Assembly (NCBI RefSeq): GCF_018271995.1
Contig: NZ_JAGUCO010000005.1
Span: 124,001 to 188,000, forward strand
Direction of reading: 5' to 3'
Origin: Carboxylicivirga linearis
Lineage (GTDB): Bacteria > Bacteroidota > Bacteroidia > Bacteroidales > Marinilabiliaceae
Length of the DNA stretch: 64,000 nt
Each line of letters begins with the position of its first letter. The first letter of the stretch is position 1. This document shows positions 7,812 to 14,921 of this stretch, in pieces. The notes beneath the pieces are model-generated. The model ran no database searches. It was not told where the DNA came from and saw nothing but the letters and a program-made list of their open reading frames with translations. Position numbers and translations under genes: made by a program.

Positions 7812-8294
7812 ATGATACGACCTGTTAAGCCTGCTGATGTGCAAGCTATTTGCGACATTTATAATTATTATATCGAAAATACCTTCATTACATTTGAGGA
7901 ACAAAAGGTGACTGCAGAGCAAATGCAGGAGCGTATTGATAATGTGCTGCAAAAATTTGGTTGGTTTGTGTATGAGAAGGAAGGCGAAGTTATTGGGTAT
8001 TGTTACGCTACGGGCTGGAGAGCCCGGTCAGCGTATCGATTCTCAGTAGAAACAACCGTGTATCTCAAAAATGGTTTTGAAGGAAATGGTGTGGGCACTG
8101 CCTTGTATCGTCACCTGATAGAAGATTTGATTAGAAAAGATATTCATTCTTTTATTGGAGGAATATCATTACCTAACGATAGTAGTGTTGCTCTTCATGA
8201 AAAAATGGGATTCCAAAAAATAGCCCATTTCCGCGAAGTAGGTCAGAAATTCAATAAATGGATTGATGTTGGCTATTGGCAGCTTGTATTGTAA
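7812..8294 (+). CDS. GNAT family N-acetyltransferase (phosphinothricin acetyltransferase-like)
   Basis: A 160-residue acetyl-CoA-dependent acyltransferase. It starts MIRPVKPADVQAICDIYNYYI, a hallmark of the Pat/YncA subfamily. The acetyl-CoA pyrophosphate loop is FEGNGVGTALY, and LPNDSSVALHEKMGFQ with the late GYWQLVL complete the fold. Substrate unknown; relatives acetylate phosphinothricin, methionine sulfoximine or related amino acids. It lies 28 bases after the PhnA-like gene on the same strand and converges on cvfB across a heptad hairpin. Confidence 0.85.
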   Translation: MIRPVKPADVQAICDIYNYYIENTFITFEEQKVTAEQMQERIDNVLQKFGWFVYEKEGEVIGYCYATGWRARSAYRFSVETTVYLKNGFEGNGVGTALYRHLIEDLIRKDIHSFIGGISLPNDSSVALHEKMGFQKIAHFREVGQKFNKWIDVGYWQLVL

Positions 8295-8371
8295 GGCAAA
8301 AGTTAAAAGTTGAAGTTGTCCACATCTGTCTTCCGTCATCGATCTTCAAACTTTTGAATTTTGCCTTTTAC
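8295..8371. repeat. Heptad-periodic hairpin between convergent genes
   Basis: Left arm 8295-8315 (ggcaaaa, gttaaaa, gttgaag) and right arm 8344-8365 (cttcaaa, cttttga, attttgc, c) are imperfect inverted copies. The 7-base period runs on through 8323-8371 (catctgt, cttccgt, catcgat, cttcaaa, cttttga, attttgc, cttttac). It may double as a bidirectional terminator for the GNAT and cvfB genes. Confidence 0.65.
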
Positions 8372-8375
8372 CTTT

Positions 8376-9203
8376 TTACCTGGTAAGTTTAATTCCTTCC
8401 TTTTCAATTACAATCAATCGTTGTTTATACAAAGTTCCAATGGCTTTTTTAAAGCTCTTCTTACTCATTTTAAAAACTTTGTAAATAAGATCAGCAGGAC
8501 TTTTATCCGAAACAGCTAAAAAACCACCTTTTTCTTTGAGTAAATTTAATATCTCGGCAGCTTGTCCTTCGACAGCCTCGTATCCGGGTTTTTGAAGCGA
8601 TATGTCTATTTTATCATCTTCACGTACTTTCTGTACAAATCCTTTCAGTCTATCACCCAATTTTATAGGTTGAAACAGTTGACTATGGTATATCATACCC
8701 GAATGAAGATTATTTACAACCACTTTATAGCCTATCTCGGCTTTGTCGTAAACAAATAAATCAACTTCTTGTCCGGGCTCGTATTCGGGCAACAGGTTAT
8801 TTAAAACCGTGTACATTTTTGAGGTGGCAACAATACGGTTACTCTCTTCATCAAGGTAAACGTATACAGGGTAATATTTACCCTCTTCCATCTTTTCTTC
8901 CTGTTCTCTAAAGGGAACCATCAGATCTTTCATCAATCCCCAATCTAAAAAGGCTCCAACCTTATTCACCGATTTAACCTGTAAAAAGGCAAATTCTCCC
9001 ACAGTGGCAAATGGTTTTTCGGTAGTAGCAATCACACGGTCTTCCGAATCAAGATAAATGAATACTTCCAGTTCATCGTCAACATTGGTGTTTTTCGGCA
9101 CATAGCGTGTGGGTAAAAGAATTTCACCGTTTTCTGCACCATCTAAATAAATACCAAAATCAACTTCTTTTATTACTCTGAGTGTATTGTATTTACCTAT
9201 CAT
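8376..9203 (-). CDS. cvfB: CvfB-like S1-domain RNA-binding protein
   Basis: About 275 residues with tandem S1-type OB folds and a C-terminal winged-helix-like end (KMSKKSFKKAIGTLYKQRLI), the architecture of CvfB/YitL. S1-like segments include VGEFAFLQVKSVNKVGAFLDWG and GDRLKGFVQKVREDDKIDISLQ. The family binds RNA and influences virulence-gene expression in Staphylococcus; the role in Bacteroidota is undefined. I start at ATG 9203 because an upstream in-frame TTG (9224) lies inside a TATCTTTG promoter box. Monocistronic. Confidence 0.85.
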   Translation of the reverse strand: MIGKYNTLRVIKEVDFGIYLDGAENGEILLPTRYVPKNTNVDDELEVFIYLDSEDRVIATTEKPFATVGEFAFLQVKSVNKVGAFLDWGLMKDLMVPFREQEEKMEEGKYYPVYVYLDEESNRIVATSKMYTVLNNLLPEYEPGQEVDLFVYDKAEIGYKVVVNNLHSGMIYHSQLFQPIKLGDRLKGFVQKVREDDKIDISLQKPGYEAVEGQAAEILNLLKEKGGFLAVSDKSPADLIYKVFKMSKKSFKKAIGTLYKQRLIVIEKEGIKLTR

Positions 9204-9221
9204 TTCTGTTGTTTTAGCTTG

Positions 9222-9229
9222 CAAAGATA
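9222..9229 (-). promoter_or_regulatory. -7 promoter box of cvfB
   Basis: On the minus strand TATCTTTG (9229 to 9222) lies 18 bases before the ATG at 9203. It matches TAnnTTTG; no convincing -33 element was found. Confidence 0.5.
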
Positions 9230-9329
9230 GGTAAAAGCAATGGCTGATTTGTTTCGAAAACGTAAAAAACAGAAAATACTTTCCTTTTGTTGCTTTAAGC
9301 CATTAAATTAGTTGATTAAAGAAAGCAAT

Positions 9330-10088
9330 ATGTGTTATGATATTAAAACCAAGCTTGAAACACAGCTGAAGAGAGCCAAACATTATAATAATCAAAAATG
9401 GATAGAAGAATTGGAGCTTAAGCTGAAGCCTTTCTTGGATAAGGATATAAATCATGCTTCGGGCTTTATGCATCCAACGGTTTTAATTTATACTTCAGAT
9501 AAACCAACAGAGCCACAACCTTATCAATGGGGATTAGTGCCGTCTTGGGTGAAGGACGAAGTTCAAAAAAATAATTTCTGGAATAAAACTATTAATGCCA
9601 GAGGTGAGACAATCTTTGAGAAGCCATCATTTAAAGCTGCTGCTAAATCAAAGCATTGCATTATTTACGTAGATGGTTTTTTCGAACATCATCATTATAA
9701 AGGAAAGACATATCCGTTTTATATTTATAGAATGAATAAAGAACCTTTGCCATTGGCAGGATTGTATGACGAATGGATTAATAAAGATTCGGGAGAGGTG
9801 GTTAATACCTTTACCATTGTTACCACCAAAGCAAATAGTTTAATGACCAAAATTCATAATAATCCTAAACTGACAGAGCCTCGAATGCCTGTTATTTTAA
9901 AAGATTCAACAGAGGATAGGTGGCTCGAAGAATTTGATAGCAAATGCCTGACAGAAGTTTTAGAGCCATATCCAAAACAGGAATTAAGCGCTCATACAGT
10001 AGCTCCATTGCGTGGGAAAATGGCTTTGGGCAATATTGCGAAAGCAAGTGAGCCGTTTATATATGATGAATTAAAATGGGCTATTTAG
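9330..10088 (+). CDS. SRAP domain protein (YedK/HMCES type)
   Basis: SRAP proteins crosslink through Cys2 to abasic sites in single-stranded DNA and protect them. From ATG 9330 the product begins MCYDIK, placing Cys at position 2 after Met removal as the family requires; an upstream start at 9312 would bury it. Other family marks are TINARGETIFEKPSF, IIYVDGFFEHHH (active-site Glu), TTKANSLMTKIHN and PRMPVIL with the following WLEE. About 252 residues is normal. It stands alone, with no SOS box identified and no lexA neighbour. Confidence 0.9.
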   Translation: MCYDIKTKLETQLKRAKHYNNQKWIEELELKLKPFLDKDINHASGFMHPTVLIYTSDKPTEPQPYQWGLVPSWVKDEVQKNNFWNKTINARGETIFEKPSFKAAAKSKHCIIYVDGFFEHHHYKGKTYPFYIYRMNKEPLPLAGLYDEWINKDSGEVVNTFTIVTTKANSLMTKIHNNPKLTEPRMPVILKDSTEDRWLEEFDSKCLTEVLEPYPKQELSAHTVAPLRGKMALGNIAKASEPFIYDELKWAI

Positions 10089-10134
10089 GTTTGTTGTGTA
10101 TGATATTTAACAGCAAATAAACAATTGTTTAATG

Positions 10135-10195
10135 TAAAGTTTTGATATTTAAACTTTATATGCGTAAATATGTAATAGTAAATTACAAAACTTTA
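10135..10195 (+). promoter_or_regulatory. AAACTTTA half-sites upstream of the DUF4136 gene
   Basis: TAAAGTTT (10135-10142), 8 bases, AAACTTTA (10151-10158) form a perfect inverted pair. A third AAACTTTA copy lies at 10188-10195, just before the -7-like TAACCTTTA and the ATG at 10207. This geometry suggests a regulator binding site; no regulator is known. Confidence 0.4.
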
Positions 10196-10206
10196 ACCTT
10201 TATAAA

Positions 10207-10782
10207 ATGAAATTCAATTTATTAGTTGCATTATTTATAATTGCTTTAACAAGCTGTGATGGCATTAAAGTGATGAGTGATTATGATAAAAGTGTTGATT
10301 TTGAAAAGTATGAGACTATTCAGTTTTACGGTTGGGAGGAAAATAGTGATCAGATACTAAGTAAGTTTGATAAAGAAAGAATTGAAAATGCCGTTAGTTT
10401 AGAATTCAGAAACAGAGGACACCAGATTGTAGAATCAAATGCTGAATTAGTTGTTTCGTTATTCATCATTACTAAAACAGAAACACGTGAGACGGCCACT
10501 ACAGAATATTATGGTGGATATGGACCCTATTTCGGATATGGACCACAATGGGGGTGGGGTCCTGGTTATGGCTACGGTTATGCCTCCACCACTATTGATA
10601 AACAGGACTTCCAGGTTGGAACCTTGGTTATATCAGTTTATGACAGATCTAAAAAAGAATTAATATGGGAAGGTGTTGGTCAGGGGTCTGTCGGTGAGAA
10701 TACATCAAATCGCGAAGCACGTTTGAACCATGCCATAGGTAAGATAATGTATAAATACCCGGTTAAACCTTTAAGAAAGTAG
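10207..10782 (+). CDS. DUF4136 lipoprotein
   Basis: A 191-residue lipoprotein with signal peptide and lipobox (IIALTSC, Cys about residue 17). It carries the DUF4136 pattern: KVMSDYDKSVDFEKYETIQFY, then IENAVSLEFRNRG and a late LIWEGVGQGSV. A Gly/Tyr/Trp-rich stretch (about residues 98-123) interrupts the domain, a common feature of the family. Function is unknown; DUF4136 proteins are envelope lipoproteins often beside small outer-membrane proteins, as here (next gene 33 bases downstream). Confidence 0.82.
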   Translation: MKFNLLVALFIIALTSCDGIKVMSDYDKSVDFEKYETIQFYGWEENSDQILSKFDKERIENAVSLEFRNRGHQIVESNAELVVSLFIITKTETRETATTEYYGGYGPYFGYGPQWGWGPGYGYGYASTTIDKQDFQVGTLVISVYDRSKKELIWEGVGQGSVGENTSNREARLNHAIGKIMYKYPVKPLRK

Positions 10783-10815
10783 AATTATCAATTTTTAAAC
10801 CCAAATTATATAATT

Positions 10816-11349
10816 ATGAAAAATCTAAGATTTGTTATTGTATTAATGGCAGCCATATTATTTGCCATGCCTTCATTAAAAGCTCAGGATAGTAGTTTAG
10901 GAGTGCGTGCCGGTTGGCAATCAGCATTACTATCGTATGATGGAGAAACTACAGATGCCTTAAGTTCTTTTTATGTAGGAGTTTTTAAAGAAAGAAAGAT
11001 CGTTCCATTATTGCATTATGGATATGGATTGGAATTTGCTCAGATGGGAGGGAAAGATAAGGATATGGATTTGGAGTATAAGCTGGGGTATATTGGTATT
11101 CCTGTTTATGCTAAGGCTAAAGTTGGTCCTGTTTATGGATTATTGGGATCAGGAATTAATGTTAAGATATCAGAAACTGATGATATTTATCAAGATAAAG
11201 CAAAAGGTATTGATGTACCTGTTTATGCTGGCGTAGGCTTAAACTTTTTGATGTTGTCGATTGAGGCTCGTTACCATTGGGGATTAATGGAGATACAGGA
11301 TCAAACAAAAAATCAGTATTTACAAATTGGTTTAGGACTAAGCTTCTAA
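10816..11349 (+). CDS. Small outer-membrane beta-barrel protein
   Basis: 177 residues with a Sec signal peptide (FVIVLMAAILFAMPSLKAQ). Alternating amphipathic strands typical of the porin-family barrel follow (LGVRAGWQSAL, HYGYGLEFAQMGG, YKLGYIGIPVYAKAKVG, GLLGSGINV, YAGVGLNFLMLSIEARYHWGL). It ends in YLQIGLGLSF, with the terminal Phe expected for Bam recognition. It probably forms an operon with the DUF4136 lipoprotein and is followed by a terminator. Ligand unknown. Confidence 0.8.
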   Translation: MKNLRFVIVLMAAILFAMPSLKAQDSSLGVRAGWQSALLSYDGETTDALSSFYVGVFKERKIVPLLHYGYGLEFAQMGGKDKDMDLEYKLGYIGIPVYAKAKVGPVYGLLGSGINVKISETDDIYQDKAKGIDVPVYAGVGLNFLMLSIEARYHWGLMEIQDQTKNQYLQIGLGLSF

Positions 11350-11370
11350 AAGCAATTAATAACAAAATAC

Positions 11371-11406
11371 AAAGGTCTGTTCCTTATTGGTGCAGACCTT
11401 TTTTTA
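11371..11406 (+). terminator. Terminator after the barrel gene
   Basis: AAAGGTCTG-ttccttattggtg-CAGACCTTTTTTT: a 9-bp stem with a T run, 21 bases after the stop. Confidence 0.85.
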
Positions 11407-11470
11407 TGCTCAATAGTTAGAATATTAAAATAGATTTACTCATTATTCGAAGATTCATTATTTATAAAAC

Positions 11471-11478
11471 TATCTTTG
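11471..11478 (+). promoter_or_regulatory. -7 promoter box of the HlyIII-like gene
   Basis: TATCTTTG ends only six bases before ATG 11485, so the transcript would be leaderless or nearly so. A TTG inside the box gives a spurious longer frame from 11476. Confidence 0.5.
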
Positions 11479-11484
11479 CATACT

Positions 11485-12123
11485 ATGAAAAACACCGTTA
11501 AATACTACTCAAAAAACGAAGAACAACTAAATGTGATTTCACATTTTATTGGATTTTTAGGAGGTTTAATTGCCTTTGCTTTTTTAGTAGTTAAATCAAT
11601 ACAAATGCAGAGTTATATTCATTTTGGTGTTTATGTTATTTATTCGCTTTGTATTATTACCCTTTTTGCTGCCTCTACCTTATATCATAATTCAAAACAG
11701 GATGATGTTAGAGCCCGGTTAAAAGTTTTTGACCACTGCGCCATTTATCTTTTGATAGCTGGGAGTTATGTGCCATTTATTGTTTTAGGTGTTAATAACA
11801 CCTGGGGCTATTCTATATTAGCTTTAGTTTGGTTGCTGGCCATTGCAGGTATCATCTTAAAATTATTTTTTACCGGCAGGTTTAAGCTATTATCCACCAT
11901 CAGTTATGTATTGCTGGGGTGGATTGTAGTAATTGCTGCTAAATCGTTAATAGAGAGTCTTTCAACAGAAGCTTTATGGGGATTGGCTATAGGTGGAGCT
12001 TTTTATACGGTTGGTGCTGTGTTATATATGATAAAGCAACTGCCATTTAATCATGCTATCTTTCATATTTTTGTCTTAGCAGGAGCTTTTTCACATTTCT
12101 GGGCAGTTTATAATTATCTTTGA
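11485..12123 (+). CDS. Hemolysin III family (PAQR-type) membrane protein
   Basis: About 212 residues with seven predicted membrane segments. It carries the conserved family histidines: STLYHN near residue 70 and a C-terminal FNHAIFHIFVLAGAFSHFW, which in PAQR/HlyIII proteins bind zinc. The start EEQLNVISHFIG is typical (E..N...H). Bacterial members are named for haemolysis of B. cereus HlyIII, but the physiological role (membrane fluidity or lipid hydrolase) is unsettled. It begins right after a promoter box and is followed by the patatin gene 32 bases later, possibly a lipid-related pair. Confidence 0.86.
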   Translation: MKNTVKYYSKNEEQLNVISHFIGFLGGLIAFAFLVVKSIQMQSYIHFGVYVIYSLCIITLFAASTLYHNSKQDDVRARLKVFDHCAIYLLIAGSYVPFIVLGVNNTWGYSILALVWLLAIAGIILKLFFTGRFKLLSTISYVLLGWIVVIAAKSLIESLSTEALWGLAIGGAFYTVGAVLYMIKQLPFNHAIFHIFVLAGAFSHFWAVYNYL

Positions 12124-12155
12124 TGGTTGAAACCTAATTTAGATTAATCCTGAGA

Positions 12156-13046
12156 ATGAAATCGATGAATGAAAGTACAGCCTTAGTATTAGAGGGTGGA
12201 GGATTTAGAGGAATGTTCACTTCCGGAGTTTTAGACGCCTTTCTTACTAATGAAATCTATTTTCCTTATTGTATTGGAGTATCGGCCGGTGCAGCTTATG
12301 GAATTTCATATATGTCGAAGCAATATGAACGAAACCGTAAGGTAAACCTTCAATATACTGCAGATCCCAGGTATATGAGCTGGGGTAATTTAATAAAAAA
12401 AGGAAATTTATTTGACTGGGATTTTGTGTATGACGAGATTCCGAATAAGCATATCCTTTTGGATTACGATGCAATACTGCATTCCAACGATATATTTAAA
12501 ATAGGTATTACCAATGCACAAACCGGAAAAGCGGAATTTATACAAGCTAATGAAGTCAGCAAAAAAGAATTAATTCAGTTGTGTATAGCCTCGTCTAGTC
12601 TACCGTTTGTTTCCAAACTAGCTGATTTTAGAAATCAGATTTATATGGACGGAGGACTAAGTGATTCAATTCCTGTTGAGCAGGCCTTAAAAGATGGAAA
12701 TGAAAAAGTGGTTGTGGTACTTACGCGCAATAAGGAATACAGAAAAAAAGCTCCCAAACTTAAGATGCCGGTAAATTGGTATTACCATAAATATCCCAAA
12801 TTGGCTGAAGTGATTCTAACCCGTTATGAAAGGTATAATTCCACCTTGGATTTAATCGATCAATTAGAAGCTGAAGGAAAAGTATATGTTATCAGACCCG
12901 AAGAGCCTATGGATGTATCTCGTATAGAAAATAATCCACAAAAGCTCGATCAATTATATCTTCAGGGATTGCAACAAATGCAGTCAAAAATTACTGACTT
13001 GCAGGAATGGTTATCGGTTAAAGAAATGACAGTAAAAGAAATGTAA
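12156..13046 (+). CDS. Patatin-like phospholipase
   Basis: Serine-aspartate dyad lipid acyl hydrolase of about 297 residues, YjjU/RssA-like. Oxyanion loop GGGFRG (residues 14-19), nucleophile elbow GVSAG (Ser about 43) and catalytic DGG (Asp about 165) are all present. There is no signal peptide, so it is cytoplasmic or peripheral. The C-terminus ends with a duplicated short motif (VKEMTVKEM). It may act on membrane phospholipids; the exact substrate is unknown. Confidence 0.88.
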   Translation: MKSMNESTALVLEGGGFRGMFTSGVLDAFLTNEIYFPYCIGVSAGAAYGISYMSKQYERNRKVNLQYTADPRYMSWGNLIKKGNLFDWDFVYDEIPNKHILLDYDAILHSNDIFKIGITNAQTGKAEFIQANEVSKKELIQLCIASSSLPFVSKLADFRNQIYMDGGLSDSIPVEQALKDGNEKVVVVLTRNKEYRKKAPKLKMPVNWYYHKYPKLAEVILTRYERYNSTLDLIDQLEAEGKVYVIRPEEPMDVSRIENNPQKLDQLYLQGLQQMQSKITDLQEWLSVKEMTVKEM

Positions 13047-13098
13047 AACTATCACTCAGGCTGCTTGTTCTTGTTATAGAATTATAAAATGAAAGATA

Positions 13099-13497
13099 AT
13101 GAGAAAGAAAGTAACTGGTATAGGAGGGGTATTCTTTAAAACTTCAGATCCCCAAACGATTAAGGATTGGTATAGAAAGAATCTGGGTATGAACTGTGAT
13201 GATCATGGAGTTCTTTTTGAGTCATTAGATATTGAAAAACCGCATACAAAAACATATTTACAGTGGAGTCCTTTTCCTGCTCAGACCGAATATTTTCAAC
13301 CTTCAGACAAGGAGTTTATGATCAATTATCGGGTTGAGAATATTGAATTATTGGTGGAGGAATTAAAAGAATCCGGAGTGACCGTTTTGGATGATATAGC
13401 AACTTATTCGTACGGTAAATTTGTCCATATTCTTGATCCGGATAATAATAAAATTGAATTGTGGGAAGCTCCTCAGAATGCTTTTGAAGAGGAATAA
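13099..13497 (+). CDS. VOC (glyoxalase/bleomycin resistance) family protein
   Basis: 132 residues with a single vicinal-oxygen-chelate unit: KVTGIGGVFFKTSDPQTIKDWY at the start, MINYRVENIELLVEELKESGV, then FVHILDPDNNKIELWEAP at the end with the metal-binding Glu in IELWE. Members include isomerases, dioxygenases and resistance proteins, and sequence alone does not say which. It converges on the phosphoesterase gene with a 10-base gap. Confidence 0.85.
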   Translation: MRKKVTGIGGVFFKTSDPQTIKDWYRKNLGMNCDDHGVLFESLDIEKPHTKTYLQWSPFPAQTEYFQPSDKEFMINYRVENIELLVEELKESGVTVLDDIATYSYGKFVHILDPDNNKIELWEAPQNAFEEE

Positions 13498-13507
13498 CAA
13501 TTTAATC

Positions 13508-14794
13508 TTACATTGGATCATTACTGATTGGACCTCTGGTCAGTTCAATAATGGTAATCTCGGGAGGCATTCCAACACGGGCCGGCATTCCTAAATACCC
13601 TAAACCACGATTCACGTATAAGAATTGTTTATCTGCCTGATATAATCCGGCCCAACGCTTAAATTTATATTTGGCCGGACTCCATTGAAAACCTTTAAAT
13701 TCCAGTCCAAATTGCATACCGTGAGTGTGACCGGCTAATGTTAAGTCATAGTTTGTTTGTGGCACTACTTCTGCATCCCAGTGATCCGGATCATGCGACA
13801 TAAGTATCTTAAACGGTATGTTTTCTATTCCTTCAGAAGCCTGTTCCAGGTTACCGTAGCGAGGGAAAGGAGGATGGCCCCAGTTTTCAACCCCAGCCAT
13901 AGCTATTGTATCGCCATTGTACTCAATTACAGATGATGCATTATTTAATAACTTAAACCCCAATCGTTGATGAGCATCTTTGATATTCTGAAGGTTTTCA
14001 GCTTTCTCTTTAGGTGAGGGCCACTTGGAATAATCGCCATAGTCGTGATTACCCATAATTGAATATTTGCCCACGCGAGCTTTTAGTTGGGTGAATACCT
14101 TTTCCCAGCCAATGGTTTCTTCATAAAAATTATTAACCAAATCACCGGTAAAACAAATAATATCCGGGTTTTCGGCATTGATAAGTTTCACTACCTCTTC
14201 CATTTCCTGGTAATTGGAATTTAAACTTCCTAAATGCAAATCAGAAATCTGAACAATCTTAAGTCCGTCAAATGAATTTGGAAGATTAGGAAATGATAGC
14301 TTGGTATATTTTTTACTAAAGTTAAATCTTCCTTTCATCACTCCAAACAGGAGCGAAATAAATGGTAAAGATGCTGTGATAATTCCTACCTGACTTAAAA
14401 ATTTCTTACGCGAAATCTTCGGGTACTTACCATCGTTCATTCTTTTAATCTTTCCATTATCGTCAAATTTAGTTTTGACTTTATGGAATTTCCCAAGGAT
14501 TTTATCACCCACATAATAGAAAGTTTTTGGAATATATATTAGCATGTAAGCCATCATAAACCATTGAAAATAAACATAGGTTGCAGATGAGTGAGTGACG
14601 GTAATACGCGAGTAAAAAATAGCAAATGCAAAGATGAAAAAGGTGGCAATGCTGTAATGCCAGAATGCTCCATAAGGGAACTGAAAGTGTGATGGATGTT
14701 CGTCACTATTTTTTAATATTAAACGATATAGCAGAAAATCTATTAATACTGTATATAGTACCAATCCCACAAAAGCCCACAAGGTAAATTTCAT
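13508..14794 (-). CDS. Membrane-anchored calcineurin-like metallophosphoesterase
   Basis: 428 residues. The N-terminal ~150 residues hold about four hydrophobic segments. The phosphoesterase domain then shows the full metal motif set: IVQISDLHLGS, CFTGDLVNN, GNHDYGD, MSHDPDHWD and AGHTHGMQFG. Family knowledge: this YkuE/YpbG-like class hydrolyses phosphodiester or pyrophosphate bonds of lipids or nucleotides at the membrane; substrate unknown. It is transcribed alone on the minus strand. Confidence 0.88.
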   Translation of the reverse strand: MKFTLWAFVGLVLYTVLIDFLLYRLILKNSDEHPSHFQFPYGAFWHYSIATFFIFAFAIFYSRITVTHSSATYVYFQWFMMAYMLIYIPKTFYYVGDKILGKFHKVKTKFDDNGKIKRMNDGKYPKISRKKFLSQVGIITASLPFISLLFGVMKGRFNFSKKYTKLSFPNLPNSFDGLKIVQISDLHLGSLNSNYQEMEEVVKLINAENPDIICFTGDLVNNFYEETIGWEKVFTQLKARVGKYSIMGNHDYGDYSKWPSPKEKAENLQNIKDAHQRLGFKLLNNASSVIEYNGDTIAMAGVENWGHPPFPRYGNLEQASEGIENIPFKILMSHDPDHWDAEVVPQTNYDLTLAGHTHGMQFGLEFKGFQWSPAKYKFKRWAGLYQADKQFLYVNRGLGYLGMPARVGMPPEITIIELTRGPISNDPM

Positions 14795-14921
14795 AACTAT
14801 ACTTGGTTTTTAGCCATTCCAAATCGGAACATCACTACTCAATACGTAAGAGTAACACAAATGTTGTAAATATGTTAGTTATGAGGGGTGTATTTAAGAT
14901 TTTTTAGCTTTTATATTTTTT

